DNA of 64,000 nt from Paramacrobiotus metropolitanus (lineage: Eukaryota; Tardigrada; Eutardigrada; Parachela; Macrobiotidae): the NCBI RefSeq assembly GCF_019649055.1, contig NW_026570226.1:1550001-1614000 (forward strand). The letters are read 5' to 3'. This document shows positions 12,749 to 25,273 of this stretch, one piece after another (the first letter of the stretch is position 1; every line of letters starts with the position of its first letter). A program made the translations under genes and the position numbers. The notes beneath the pieces are model-generated. The model was not told the DNA's origin. It was given only the letters and a program-made list of their open reading frames with translations, and did not search any database.

Positions 12749-14952
12749 ATGTGTGACGATGCTGCTCATGAACACTACCGTTCGACATGCGACATTGGGC
12801 CTGCGACACGTGCAGCTCGAATCAGTCTACCGAATCTGTTTCCAGAAGTCCAGGTGCTGAAATTCTCCGATGATCTCAGCTGTACTGAAACTGTTCTCTT
12901 GGAGGCCAGCGAAGAGCTGATCACCAAGATCGAGAGCGGAATAAGGTAGAATTTTGCTTTTCGAGGTTATAACTAGACCATCAAGATCATGTTTAGGAAA
13001 TGTTTGAAAATAGAGTACAGTCAGTGTTTACTTGTTAAAAACGTTGCGGTTTCAATGAAACCGTTTCATTTATGAATTGTGACTTATTTGCTTTTAATAT
13101 GTTATCATTATGGTTAATTTTTCATGTCCGGCGTATTTACTTCGTAGCAAAAGTACGTACAGTCACACACTAACTGACCAGCATTGTGCAACAGTAAATC
13201 GTTTTAGAAATTTAAGATATTATATTAAGATTGTTTCTGCGTGTCTCAGATTTGTGATTAGAGGTAGCCGGTGCGATACAGCCGTGCTGTGCTCTCCGGA
13301 TCGCACATGGGAAATCAAAGCACGTGAAACTAGCAACTCCCTACTAGTCGCTCCCGATGTTGCGACAGCGGGGAATCTTTCTTTGGGTGGAGAATCCAGT
13401 GTGACCATTCGAGAAGTTAGAACTGTTCTTTCTGCTTTCACCGACACCGGTGCATTGCAGCTTGATTAAATTTTATTATTGTCTTTAAGATTCCCAGCGT
13501 CACATCGGAGTATTTGGAATTACGACAAATTATTCCTCACTGGGGTTTAGCCAAACACTTACTGGAGGAGGCTCCGTTTTCTGGATATGCGAATGAAGAA
13601 AAAGTCAACGATAAACGAAAAGTATGCGGAAAACGAAAATCATAATTTTGTAGCTTCACGGCTGCTGTACTTTTGCACATCACCTTAATTTTTTCGTTTT
13701 AACTAACTTTCGCTTTAAATTGTTTACGTTTTGTTATAATTGTATGTAGTACTATGTACATTAAATATTCGGTAGTATAAGTATGTACCACAATTAAAAA
13801 ATTAATTGACCGAGCACGTTTCTTTGAAGAATACTGTGGCAATGGTCCACCTGTTGCTTTTAGTACACATTCTCAGATTTACTGGACCTAGTGCAAAGCA
13901 GTGAAGAAGAACTGCTATGCTATCTTCGACAGAAAATCCCGGCTTGTGAAATTGATGGTATTTATGTTTGTGAATTTTCTTGGTGTACGTTTCATTACGG
14001 TTAATGTTCGTAGGGTATTGGAGACTTTTGGACAATCATTACATTTACTCCATTGCTGAACGGATAGCATCTTGGACAAGAACCAACGCTCTGGACGAAA
14101 ACAAAATTCCCTCATACGAAGCATACACTGCTTTACTCGACATGGAGCCAGAGGAAGTGATGCGAAATTTTTTCTGGGAACGCTTCGCTGAGCGATCTGG
14201 TGATGTTCTACGGATTCGCAAAGACGCTATCAGGCGCCAGCTTGCACGCATTGTGCTTTCCAAGATCCAGACGGTAGGTTGCGTCGTAGATTGTGCAGCT
14301 GCGATTACTTCGTAATTATTGAAGTGGTGTTTAGACCTCGTTATCCGTTATGAATGAACTTTTTGTCCGTGAAATTGGATCAGAATTTTCCATGGCCGAT
14401 GTGGAAGGTATCGCCTTCCGCATTCTGGATGATAAACTGAACGTTACGGATACGGTAGAATACTTTCCGAAAGAAGATCTTCGGATTGAACCGGAAGCTA
14501 GGTAGCTTTTTCATGTGCGCTTTAGGATAGATTAGTCTGCGTGTTTTGTGAAGCCGAATTACGAGCATACAGCCGTCGTGAATTTACAGTTAACGTTTGG
14601 TGGCTGTTTTGCCTACTTCGATTGTTTTAGATTTCAGGCATTGTTCGATGCGAGACCTCGTTGGACCAGAGAAGAAATATTGCCGTTCATATGGTAAAGT
14701 TTAGACTTAGTAGATCATAATTTGCACCTCAATTTGCAGTTTTGTACAATGTGTTAATTTGCACTGGCGTGGTGCTGAATCGTCCTCTATTGTAGTGATA
14801 TTCTTCTTCCGGGACAAACTGCTGACCAGCTTTTGTTCAAATATGCTAAATCGTATCTGGACAGATCAAGGAGTAAGAAACGATCTCAAACAGAAACTGA
14901 AGATACGACTGTTCGTCCAATGACGTATTTTATCGCTTTGCGCCAGCTGTGA
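12749..14952 (+). CDS. DSCC1: Sister chromatid cohesion protein DCC1 (alternative RFC subunit)
   Basis: Eight exons, all phases consistent: 12749-12945, 13250-13415, 13490-13621, 13864-13957, 14014-14273, 14335-14501, 14631-14693, 14796-14952; 411 residues against 393 in human. DCC1 joins CTF18 and CTF8 to form the alternative clamp loader that loads PCNA and supports cohesion establishment at replication forks. Family landmarks are FVIRG followed by AVLCSPDRTW and TSNSLLVAP (N-terminal domain), SEYLELRQI, YTFSDLLDLVQSSEEE, the GYWRLLD motif at the start of exon 5, a winged-helix-rich middle and the C-terminal FDARPRWTREEI. Exon 2 ends at GTTAGA rather than later in its open frame because this gives the family alignment and matching phase. 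Its end lies only 96 bp from the end of convergent CFAP45. Confidence 0.94.
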
Positions 14953-15048
14953 TTTGATATACGCATCAATTAGCACAGGTAAGTTCCCTGGCAGACTGCC
15001 AATCGTAAATTTTTTCTAATAGGCCAAGGCTCTTTTAAAAATTTCCAA

Positions 15049-17395
15049 CTACTCGAAATGCCTAACAAGTTTAGTGATGTGATCAATATTTTTTAATTTT
15101 TGATGTGGCTTTTCTGGCTTGGGCAAATATCCTTCGTTTGTCATGTGTCGCACGATGTCCAGCATGTACGCATGGGGAACGCCAGCCGCTCTAGAATGCA
15201 CAAAGTTATATCGACAGGGTACAAAACAGGAAAACTCTGTCAAAAGCGAAACGGTTAAGATTAGCTGAGGTTCGACAGGGACGTCTTACTGTGAATCAAC
15301 CGGAGAAAGCTTCCTTCACCGGAGAAATGCACGTGCTACAGTAGCAGCATCATGCCGTCTGTTAGAGCTGCAAGTACTAAAACTTACTCTGCTTTGTCCA
15401 TTTTATCCTTCATATAGGCTGCCACCTTCTCTTCATGTCCTTTCATTTCTTGGCGAATATTGCTGCCTGTATCCCATTTCTCTTGAATGTATTGCCACCT
15501 GTCCTTCTCGCGTTCTTCAATTTGCCTGCGCAGTTCTTCGGCATTCTGTCGGCGCTTTTCTTCACGTTCCAAACGCTTTTCTTCCGCTTTTTGTGCTTCG
15601 CTAACTAGTTGTCTGAAAAACATAAGATCTATAAATATTACATTACTACATTGACATTTAGCAACGATGTTATGAAGCATGAATGAATTCCGGTTCCCTC
15701 ATCAATGATGCGAACTTCCCGGAACTGCTTAATTCACTGAGTATAATTTAAATCTGTTTATGCAAAACTGTAGTTGAAGGTTTATTTTCGCCTTGTTTTC
15801 TGTGTCGATTGAACTTGTGTACGATCGATAGCGGGCAAGAGTCAGGATGACGAACTGACCTTTGCAGATAATTTAACTTACTGTTGCGTTTGGTCAAAGA
15901 TTCTTCTTTCTTCTTCCAGTTCGTGCGCGTCTTTGCGAATCTTTTGCTCTTTTTGATATTGTATAATCCTTTTCATTTCTTCCAGTTCCCTGGCATGCTT
16001 TAAAGCCTTGCTCAGCTCCTTCTTTCGCCATTCACGGTCTGCTTGATACACCGCTCTTTGGGCACGCTTCTCATCTTCTATAGCCCGTTGGTCAACAGAG
16101 CGTTTCTGTTGCGAGAGGGCAAAGGCCAGTTCCTCTTCTTTCTTCTTTCTCGCAGCTCGAGCTTCTTCTTCTCGTCGATCTAATTCGGCATTCTTCTCCT
16201 TCCATGCTTGCGCAATGGCCATGTCCATGCGGGCTTGGTGCAGTTTGGCTTCCTTCTTTTTATCCAAAACATTGGCGTTTTGCTGTAAGAGGCGTTTGGT
16301 AATTTGTCGTTTGTTGTTATATTCGCGAATACCGTCTTCCACTTCTTTGCGCTGCATACGGCGCGCAAACTCCAGTGCACGGCGCCCTTCTACCGCAGCA
16401 GCTTCTTTCTCCATGCCACGCTCTTCTTCGCGCGATTTTAGTTGATCTTTCAGAAGTTGACCATACCGTGAATTTTCCGAATGACGAAATTCTTCAATTT
16501 TTTGCCCGATAGCAAAACCCAGATTCGCATCTTTCTGACAGGCATTGTCGATGCGGAATTCCTCTTGTTCCGCTAACTGCTTAATTTGCTCTTTTTTCAA
16601 TACCTGCCGATCGCGGACGGCTCGCACCAAAGCACCATTCAGGCACTGCAAGACTGCGCAAAGTTAAAACCGTTTCATCGTTCAACGAGGTAAAATTTTG
16701 TTGTAAAAGACTACTATTAACGCAGATAATACATAATGAAAATATTACGAAAACATCGAAGCTTTTATAATAACAAAATGACTTATGTTGGTCCCCAACA
16801 GTTGGTGACCTTTCCAATGCAGTTCACCGATATACGGACATGGTAGTTTAGTGTTGTATCCGTTTTTTGATCAACTCATTGATTTAATAAATTATCCAAG
16901 TCATAATTATACCGTACATGGTGTTACTTACATCGTTAAAAAATCGGACAGTGTCGTCGTTTTCTAACTTTTCTGTGACCAGTTGATTTCCCAGCTCCTG
17001 GACCTTCTCGGATTTCTCGCGCCGAATTTCCTCCTCCATCGGATCGTAGTTTTGTTCGGCTTCGATTTGATCAAACTCCGCTTTACGGCGCAGGTAATCG
17101 CTTTCCATCTGATAGCGCTCTTCTTTCCGGTTCTTGTCATCTTCCAGTTTTTGTTTAAGCTCCGTTGAGTTAGCCAGGTAACGAATTTTTCTCCATTCAT
17201 TTTCGCTTATTTCCCGGACTGGACTGTGATTTTTTCTTGGTATGCTACAGAGGAAAACGAAACAACTAGTCGCTTATGACAGTTTTACGCATGAAAGCAT
17301 TCCTAATCTCACCGCAAATCTCTGCAGTGATCGCGCGTGAGAATCCTGTAAGTTTCCTGCTTCCCGGCTCCGGTTTGTTTTAATACCTTTGTCAT
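15049..17395 (-). CDS. CFAP45: Cilia- and flagella-associated protein 45 (coiled coil)
   Basis: Five exons: 17313-17395, 16932-17244, 15882-16645, 15388-15612, 15049-15190, all phases consistent, 508 residues (human 551). CFAP45 is a coiled-coil microtubule inner protein of motile axonemal doublets. Almost the whole chain is charged heptad-like helix rich in Glu, Lys, Arg and Gln. Landmarks are an N-terminal ETYRILTRDHCRDL, then ENEWRKIRYLAN, LVRAVRDRQVLKKEQI in exon 3 and a tail beginning AAGVPHAY. The ATG at 17395 has an in-frame TGA upstream, so the N terminus is shorter than in vertebrates unless a further exon was missed. It converges on DSCC1 with almost no spacer, so the two 3' UTRs may overlap. 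Confidence 0.88.
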
Positions 17396-18002
17396 GATCC
17401 AATCGCAGCACCAGATGAGTGTCGATTTTCATTTGGATTTTTTTGTTGGTCCCGTTATTTTTAAGAGAGCAGTTGTTGTTTTAAGGTTTCCGCGTCGTTA
17501 ATTATGTTGCTAGGGAGGTAAAGTTCATCGTCAATGTTAGTGATACTAAAATTAATTAATTATCGGAAATCATTCAGGAAGGAACCACAGATAGTCTTAA
17601 TTTACGAATCATCCTTAAAATACAGATTAATTACTTTTTCTTGACCTTCTAGATAGTAAATCTTAAATACATAGTGTTACCTTTGTAGTTTGTAACGTTG
17701 TACAATACTTTTTTCAAGTTTTAACATAGTGATTGGTACTGTAACTCCCTGAGCACTTATTTTGCCTCAGTGATCTGCAAAGTATTTTCGAAGACTTACA
17801 ATTTTTACTAACTGTACCTTTGTATTTTTTCTTGATGAACGGCTTGGTGTTAAGAATTTAATAATTCGATTACCCCGCGGTTTACCACTTCCGTTTTCAA
17901 ATGCACATTTCAGTAAACTGCTCATTAAATTGTTTTGGTTGTAGGGCGGTTGGCTTTCACAACTCACTTATCGACACCGGGTTTTTTGACGTTGCGTAAC
18001 GC
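17396..18002. other. Intergenic between CFAP45 and tRNA-Pro
   Basis: No supported gene. The one open frame (17767-17967, -) has no recognisable content. This gap should contain the CFAP45 promoter. Confidence 0.5.
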
Positions 18003-18074
18003 GGGTCAGTAGTCTAGGGGTATGATACCTGTTTTGGGTACAGGTGGTCCCGGGTTCAATTCCCGGCTGGCCCC
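18003..18074 (+). tRNA. tRNA-Pro (anticodon TGG)
   Basis: The 72-nt sequence folds as a cloverleaf. The acceptor stem GGGTCAG pairs with CTGGCCC (one G-U). The anticodon stem CCTGT/ACAGG closes the loop TTTGGGT, which places TGG at positions 34-36. The T stem CCGGG/CCCGG has loop TTCAATT, carrying the B-box. There is no intron, and a run of seven Ts just downstream is a good Pol III terminator. Confidence 0.95.
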
Positions 18075-18465
18075 ATTTTTTTATGTACTGTTAATGCGAA
18101 CTGGAGCCCTTGTGCTAGGATTATCGACTTACACGGATTGTCGGCTTCATTGTTTGGTTTTGCTGCATTGTTCAGTTAATCTGGTGTGAATAATTAACAA
18201 GTGGAAACTTCCGAATTTTTTACTGTCAGATTGTGCTCGTACTGACAAGAGTCTGATGTGACATATCACGCTGGCCGCTGCTTATTTTATTCTCGACGCA
18301 CTGGAATTTTAACCGCATGCCAAACAGTTTATCAGACGAAGAGGATTCATCTAAAACTGCAACAACAACAGCCTTTTTTCAACAGTAAAATTAAAAATAC
18401 CATAAACTGTAAATCACGACATGAAACACTACTGGCAGAACAATCTGTCACATCCACCGAAACAA
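18075..18465. other. Spacer between tRNA-Pro and DNAJA3 3' end
   Basis: Contains the Pol III T-run terminator and the presumed DNAJA3 3' UTR. No separate gene; the plus-strand frame at 18258-18536 runs antisense into DNAJA3 and looks like a shadow. Confidence 0.5.
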
Positions 18466-19917
18466 TCACACCTGGCCGCGTTCCTTCTGAGATATCGTAT
18501 CCTCATTCACTCCCGACACATTCACTGTTCCTTTGATCTTCTCGGTGACTGCATACGCTGATACGAGAGCCTTCTGTCGGTCGTTCATCTTCTTGGGCAC
18601 TTTAATTTTAATATGGAGATAGTGATCGCCATATCCATGGCTGTTGACTTTCTTAATTCCCTTTCCTGGTAAATTTATCTTAGTATGAGATGAAGTTCCA
18701 GGGGGAATATCGACATTGTGGTCGTCATAGATTCCATCCACTCGCATCGTGCCGCCTAACACTGCCTGCCCGATGGAAATCTCCACATCGCTATGCACAT
18801 CCGCTCCGTCCCGTCGGAAAATATCACTCTTCGAAACGCGGAAAGTGACAAAGATTTCTTTCGTTCCCACGGGCATCCGGATAGTCTGCCCGTCCTCTAC
18901 ACCAGGCGGAACCGGGACGGTGATGGTTTTGCGCTGTACGGTCTTGCCTTTCCCTTCGCATTCCGTACACGGGTTTTTGATGTAAACACGCGTGCCGCGG
19001 CACTGTCGACAGGTACTGCGCATCACAAACGGTCCTGTGCTGACTGTTTCCATCCCCGTTCCACTGCAGTTGGGACATTTCACAGGTTTTGTGCCCGGCG
19101 CGCATTTCGTCCCCTCACAGGAGGGACAAGTGTCGGTGACATTGACGCGGATATCCTTATTGATACCGCGTGCAGCTTGGGTAAACGTGAGATCCATCAT
19201 GATCTCCTGGGTGCGGGCGAAACCCTGCAGATTATCCGTGAAATCAGCCTCCTCAAAACCAAAGCCTCCGCCACCGCCAGTGAACGCCGCATTCCCGAAT
19301 ATCCGTCTGAACAGTTCTTCCGGATCAATGTGGCCGGAGAAATCCTGATACTGGAACCCGCCACCAGGTGCTGCGCCTGGTCGGGGTCCTCCTCCACCTG
19401 GTGCTGCCCCGGGGAATTCATTACCGGCTGTGCCCCATTGATCGTACTGCTTCCGCTTCGATTCGTCGCTAAGAATTTCGTAGGCTTCGGAGACTTCTTG
19501 AAACTTTTTCTGCGCTTGTGGATCATTCTTATTGGTATCCGGATGGTACTTTTTGGCCATCTGATAATACGCCTTTTTAATATCTTTCTGCGACGCCGTT
19601 TTACCCACACCCAGCACATCATAAAAATTCTTTTTGGCCTGACACCAGGAACTGGAAGTATGCAGCTCCCTGGAAGAACTCGAAGTGCCGAGCACGGCTG
19701 TAAGAGGCAGTAATGAGCGCTTCAGAAGAGGTTTGAGTGAATTCTCGCCTTGGGAAACAAAGTATGTTCTGCATGGCTGCTTTGGAAAGATGCACAGAAA
19801 AGGCGATTTGAGGGATCCGTATTTCAATGGGGAACAGGAATATGTAGCGGAGTGTTGTGACACAAGCTGGCGCAATGCTGAGCGCAGTTCACAGCAGCCT
19901 CTGGGTGTGAAACCCAT
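18466..19917 (-). CDS. DNAJA3: Mitochondrial DnaJ/Hsp40 co-chaperone (Tid1 type), single exon
   Basis: One uninterrupted frame of 483 residues from ATG 19917. It is a type I J protein that stimulates mitochondrial Hsp70 ATPase. In order: a basic, Ser/Arg-rich presequence (residues 1-95) suited to mitochondrial import; a J domain at about 97-162 with HPD at 125-127; a Gly/Pro-rich linker at about 163-225; four zinc-binding CxxCxGx repeats at about 264-324 ([32 protein letters not shown]); and two C-terminal substrate-binding beta domains. Length matches DNAJA3 (about 480). Presequence, zinc finger and G/F region separate it from cytosolic DNAJA1/2. All motifs are intact. The absence of introns is unusual beside its multi-exon neighbours and suggests intron loss or an expressed retrocopy. 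It is divergent from HSD17B12. Confidence 0.95.
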   Translation of the reverse strand: MGFTPRGCCELRSALRQLVSQHSATYSCSPLKYGSLKSPFLCIFPKQPCRTYFVSQGENSLKPLLKRSLLPLTAVLGTSSSSRELHTSSSWCQAKKNFYDVLGVGKTASQKDIKKAYYQMAKKYHPDTNKNDPQAQKKFQEVSEAYEILSDESKRKQYDQWGTAGNEFPGAAPGGGGPRPGAAPGGGFQYQDFSGHIDPEELFRRIFGNAAFTGGGGGFGFEEADFTDNLQGFARTQEIMMDLTFTQAARGINKDIRVNVTDTCPSCEGTKCAPGTKPVKCPNCSGTGMETVSTGPFVMRSTCRQCRGTRVYIKNPCTECEGKGKTVQRKTITVPVPPGVEDGQTIRMPVGTKEIFVTFRVSKSDIFRRDGADVHSDVEISIGQAVLGGTMRVDGIYDDHNVDIPPGTSSHTKINLPGKGIKKVNSHGYGDHYLHIKIKVPKKMNDRQKALVSAYAVTEKIKGTVNVSGVNEDTISQKERGQV

Positions 19918-20585
19918 TTTCGTGCATATCAGTTCGCACTAGCTCTGCAGAAGAACACACAATTGATTACATCCGCAAGATACTTTATGCAAAAATTTGT
20001 GAACAGGTACAGTCAATCTGTTAAAGCTGCGAAGTTTATTAATTAATACAGCTAATGGAAAAATTAAAACTAATATCAGTAGTTGACTGCATTGAGCAAA
20101 TCGGGCGAAAATTTTCCAAATTTGTGCGTACTTCACGGTTTTTCTTGCAGTAACCGCAGTACGCTCAGTAGAGGCTATGAAAAGCTGGTTGTCTCAAAAT
20201 GTTCTGTCGTTTACCGATCGTAGGCTTGTGGCCTAGCCTGTTAGCATCTGCTCTGCAGTTTCTTTGGTTTAACTTTCCTCTGCTAATGACGATTCGCGAA
20301 GCAGTTATAAATTTTTAATTGTATTTACTATTTACAGAGTTGCAGTTTGCGGTTTACTTATAATTTAGTATTTTACATATTTAGCCTCACTTAATATGAT
20401 TAACAATTGTTTATCAAACAATTTATTAGCACGAAGGAGTACAGACGATGAGCCAGTAGTGATGCGAGTGCAAGTTTAGTGAACCAACAAAAGGTAATTG
20501 TACATTCTTGTACGTAACTAACTGATCATTTTGAACTTTTATCACTGAACTAATTTGCCTGTATTTCAGTTGCGAATTGAACGAC
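19918..20585. promoter_or_regulatory. Divergent intergenic region, DNAJA3 / HSD17B12
   Basis: A 668-bp gap between two divergent start codons; it must hold both promoters. No TATA box or named element was recognised. Confidence 0.45.
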
Positions 20586-23500
20586 ATGATATCACTTAAC
20601 GATTTTTTCACCGCAGTCGGGCTGTTTTTTACATTCGGTATTGTGTTAAAATGGCTAAATTTGATCTTTGCTCATGCCGTGGCTGTATTTGTTGGATTTG
20701 GATACCCATGGAAAAAGTTTGGCGGCTGGGCAGGTTAGTCGATTTATTACTTTACTGTACGAACACTCGTGGATTAAGTGTCCACAATATCCGTATGCTG
20801 TAGTATCGCACTCCTGTGCCATTCTCTTCTATCAATTAGGTGCTAGTTAATTTCCCCCATAAAACTTTTTTTGATATTGTTGTTTTTTCTCTACAAAACA
20901 TCATGATCAGACAAATGCAGTTGATGTTTTGACGGTTTGATGAATATTTTATACTAATGTGTAAACAGTAAACATATGTAATACTGCACATCGTTACTTT
21001 ACTTACTTAACTTGCTTTAGAAAACGGTATTGAAGATACTATCACGAATTGTTTAAATACCCAAAATAGTGCAGCTTCCTCAGCTTTATGGTGCGAGTTT
21101 TTTTATGTTGTCGTTTCAGTGGTTACGGGAGCGACGGATGGAATAGGAAAAGCTTTTGCGTTTGCGGTAAGGAAATCAAAAAACAGTTTTGATCTGCTGC
21201 CCGCATAAAAGGCAACCGCCATTTGTTGCGCGTTGTACTTAAACTTGTAGATTTAAAATAGCATTAGGATATATGTAAACTTCGCTTACGTTTACCAGCC
21301 CCTGCTACTTATAGGATTTACCATTACTGTAGTTATTTATCGTTTAGAATTTTAAAAATACGTAAGGACCTTTATGGCTGACCAAAAGTGCACAGTTTCA
21401 CTAGCTTTGCCGCCTAGCACTCATGAGGAAAAATTTTATATAGTTAACACTAACCGCAAGTTTCCTACCGTAGTTTCAACATAATACTGTAGTACGAGTA
21501 CAGTATCTGTAGTTCTTGTCCTGCGAGTGGTTCCATGGACTGTAGGAAAGATCGATGCACCGGTATTTCGCACTGCTTGTAGCGACAGCGTTTACATTCT
21601 AGGTAGCATGCCTGCCGTTTAGCGATTGTAAGATAATAGCACGGTACAAATAATTATTGTTAACCATGGCGTAGCAAATATTGATCATATTGTTGTATTA
21701 CCACCGTGGTATTACTATTAGATACAGATGTGTTAATGTTGTTGATTTCTAATTTTTTCTGTGAAATTAATATAGTTTTAGAAAATTATCAAAACAGAAT
21801 ATTAAGTACTTGCATTCTCAGTTTTTTACAACAAAAAATATTGAATCTCAAATTTTGCTGAAAAACTGTATTTAGTGTTACCAGCTTGTCATTATGAAAT
21901 ATCGCTATTATACATATTACCATAAAAAATGGCATTTTCATTTTAGCGATATAAACAATCGATATTACTGGTGTGATCTACATACCGGGGTCACGGGGTG
22001 GATGGCACTAATTGCTACAGCAGTTTTCAGAAGTTCGTGTAAGGTTATAATATATCGATCGTGTTGTTCCCCGCGACGGCGCGATCAAATTGTGTGAAAT
22101 TAAATTTGTTAATGATCCCGATGCGGTCATCCAGTACGCTTTTCTACGCAAGCTTCCTTTAATACTGTATTGTACTGATGAATCTGGTTAGCTGTGTTGC
22201 GTTCCTTCAACTTCCTTGGGACAGGCTACAGGGTTTTCGTTTAGCAGTTAAAGCGCCCAACCTTTTAGTCGAACAGAAAATGAGAATCTTTGGAAGGCTA
22301 TAATTTTTGCAGTTAACATTATATGGGGTGGTCGCCTTTTATGCAGTGGTGTCTTTGATAGTTGTTACCGAAAAATTTTTAGTTCGAAGTTACGGTGTGT
22401 CAGAGATTTTTAGTTGTTGGTTGTTTTTTTTGCTTAGTTAGATATTCTGTACAATACTACAGTAGTACCTGTTTAGGTGTACGTTGTAGATTTCGTACTA
22501 GTTAAAAGTAGTTTTAATTTCGCAGACGAACGCTTCCGGTACTTATGTTTAGGAAATTTCGAAATTTCAGTGCAAATAAAAATTCATAAGTATTGCGTAC
22601 GAGTAGGTTGTGTACAGAGGTGTAGGTTGTGTAGGTTGTGTCCTCTGTACGTATTGCGAAGTTGTGTCAATAAATGTCGTAACCAGCAAGTTATAGTAAA
22701 CATTAAAGTAAGGCTTACTTTAATACTTAGGAATAGCTTACTTACGTTAGTAAGCTATTCCTTGAATATTACATTAATCTGCATTTTGTCCTCCATTTAA
22801 CAGTTGGCTGCTAAAGGGCTAAATGTCGTTCTTCTCGGACGGAATCGACAAAAACTTGCTGCCGTTTCTGCAAAAATCGGTTAGGAGCAACTGTGGTATT
22901 TGGGTACAGTACATTCATCCGCTTTTTGAAACTTAATTTTCCTTATTATTGCAGCGAAAAAGCATCGAGTGGAAGTTAATGTCATTCAGGCTGACTTTAC
23001 CGAAGAGGATTGTTACGAACGTATTGAGCGCTTGTTGAGGGAAGTTCGTGTAAGCGTGCTAGGTAGGTAATATATACTGCGAATATTCGTAAACCAGCGC
23101 GCAGCAGGAAAAAAAACAGCATGCTACCTATGTGAGGTAAATATTACTTGTAAACATTGTGAATGAATTTAAGGTTTAAAATTGTCTTTGTAGTGAATAA
23201 CGTAGGCAAGATGTTAAATTATCCCGAATATTTTCATCTGATTCCCGATGGTGAGCGGACAATGTTGGATATTATTCGTTGCAATACCATTGCGATCACT
23301 ATGGTGAGGTTGAAATTTGTATCGATTTGTAATTGACTAACAATAAGTAAACATTAGGATATTCTTTTGTCCATGTGTTTCGTACGGGTAAAACATGTGA
23401 TCTTGATTTCGTATTGAATTATGTATTCTTTACAGTGTTAATAGCACAAGAACACGCATTCCTAATAACTGTAGTTTTTTTATTCAATGTCACAGATGAA

Positions 23501-24438
23501 TCGGATATGCATCCCTAAAATGAAACATTTTCGGCGAGGACTCATCATCAATATTTCTTCGGCATCCGCACTAACTCCTTCTCCTCTTGCCGCGGTGTAT
23601 TCGGCATCTAAAGCGTATGTCGATTTCCTATCTCAAGCGTTAAACTACGAATATTCGGATTATGGAATTACGGTGCAGGTGTGTCCTTAAACTTGCAAAG
23701 ATTAACAAGAATGACTTTCAGTTGCAATTACCCATTTAACGGTGTCGACTATCTTCAGTGCTTTCGGAAAATATGGCTTAAATTAATGGAGGCGACTGAA
23801 CAAATACGTTATCTACTCGTACCTGTTAAATGACCGACATTACTGTTAAAATCATTTTAAAGCACTGCAGATTTCTTTTCCTGCTTTCAGTAAACTGTTT
23901 GTTTTGTTCGCTTTATTGCGAAGTTATTGTGTGTTATGGTTTTACAGTCGGTTCTTCCGTTTACTGTTCGAACCAAAATGACCGGTAATCCCGCAAAGGA
24001 CTTATTCACTCCCGATCCAGACGAATATGTTCAGGCAGCACTTCGTACTGTGGGAATATCATCTCGCACGCATGGGTACTTTCCGCACGCACTCCAAGTA
24101 CGTGTTTACAAGTTGCAACAATAATTTTGTTAAATCGCTGGATGATATGGATATGCGTTGCACAAGTGCGGTGGCGCTCCATATTTAAGAATAACTTTCA
24201 CTGCACTGAAGTATGGATAAACTTTCAGTATATTGTAACATCATCATGTGTTATGATTAATACTTTACAGCTAAAACTAACTGACCCCTGATATTTATTA
24301 TACGATGCTTTTGTGGTGCAGGGGTGGTATTATTCAATTTTGCCATCATGGATTGGCGAAAGAATGCAGAAGAAGTTTTTCTTGGGATTACGAGAGTCAA
24401 TGATTGATAGTTTATCGAAAGCGGACGACGTGGAATAA
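20586..24438 (+). CDS. HSD17B12: Very-long-chain 3-oxoacyl-CoA reductase (17-beta-HSD12 family)
   Basis: Eight exons: 20586-20733, 21120-21166, 22804-22879, 22955-23062, 23194-23303, 23496-23678, 23948-24097, 24322-24438, phases consistent, 312 residues, the same as human HSD17B12. It is an NADPH-dependent short-chain dehydrogenase of the ER membrane that performs the second step of fatty-acid elongation. An N-terminal hydrophobic helix (about 5-40) anchors it. The cofactor loop TGATDGIG is at 52-59, the NNVG motif at 128-131, and the catalytic triad is Ser185, Tyr198 (YSASK) and Lys202. The C terminus after GWYYSILPSW holds a second hydrophobic patch. No KKxx retention signal is visible at the end. 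Intron 2 is long (1,637 bp) and contains two perfect hairpins. Confidence 0.95.
22612..22762. repeat. Two perfect inverted repeats in HSD17B12 intron 2
   Basis: The first has 9-bp arms GTACAGAGG (22612-22620) and CCTCTGTAC (22642-22650) around a loop with a repeated TGTAGGTTG unit. The second has perfect 14-bp arms, 22729-22742 and 22749-22762, around a 6-nt loop. No coding potential or known element was recognised. Confidence 0.8.
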
Positions 24439-25273
24439 GAATTTTTGCCCGATTTAGCAATGCAACACCTTTATGATACAGTAACACCGTCGCCGCGTTT
24501 TACGTACATGTACTCGTATTGCAGATGCTAGACACACTGTTGCTCGTTTTAAGTTTTGCTGCTTTTTCGGCACTGTGTTCTAAATTAAAATAGTTATATA
24601 CCGGTAACATGGTTTTTTTGAGTTTAACTCTGACTCGCGTGATTTGCATTTTCCTGTTAGGTTCATTAATTTGTATTTCAGACGTCTTACACAAGCGAGA
24701 ATTTTTACAGAATTTTGTGTGGCACCTTTGATTTGACCTATTCAGTTCGTTCCGAAGCATTTATCCCTTTCGGTCAGAAGTGTCGTCCTGTGAAAAAATG
24801 TATGAAGCTTTAAGTAGGCTCTATCTTGTCGCAGAATGGTATTCTGTTGTCAGGAAGATTAAATTAATATTTAAAACAGAAAATCAAACCTTATTTTCTG
24901 GAGTCAGTAAGTACTAAGTACTGTTGAGGTCAACCACTGCATGCCGAATAGTTGCCACATGCCAGTACAAAGTGGCTGTGAATTCATTTTTAAAAGCACA
25001 ATTATATTTGAAAGCTACCATTAGACTGTTGTAGGCTTGTAGCTAAAGTGTTTTTTCCACCATTTACGATCATGCTAATAGTTTTTCAAAAGTACTCAGG
25101 TATGGTAAAGAATAACCCATTTTGCTACAGTAGTTTAAAAATTCTTGTGCACGTGCGCAGTGTGCAGAAGATTTGGGCGGTTCTTTCTTTCTTTGCTGTG
25201 CTGTACGACTCCCCAAAGGCACGCCTTACATAAAATTGCAACCAATCAAACATCTTAAAAATAGGATTTCAAC
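24439..25273. other. Intergenic, 3' of HSD17B12
   Basis: AT-rich; no supported gene. It holds the HSD17B12 3' UTR. A copy of TACTCGTA is at 24511. Confidence 0.5.

Noticed and set aside
18793-19713. Long 306-codon open frame on the plus strand
   Set aside because: It lies exactly antisense to DNAJA3, whose own frame has full domain support; this is a shadow of its codon pattern.
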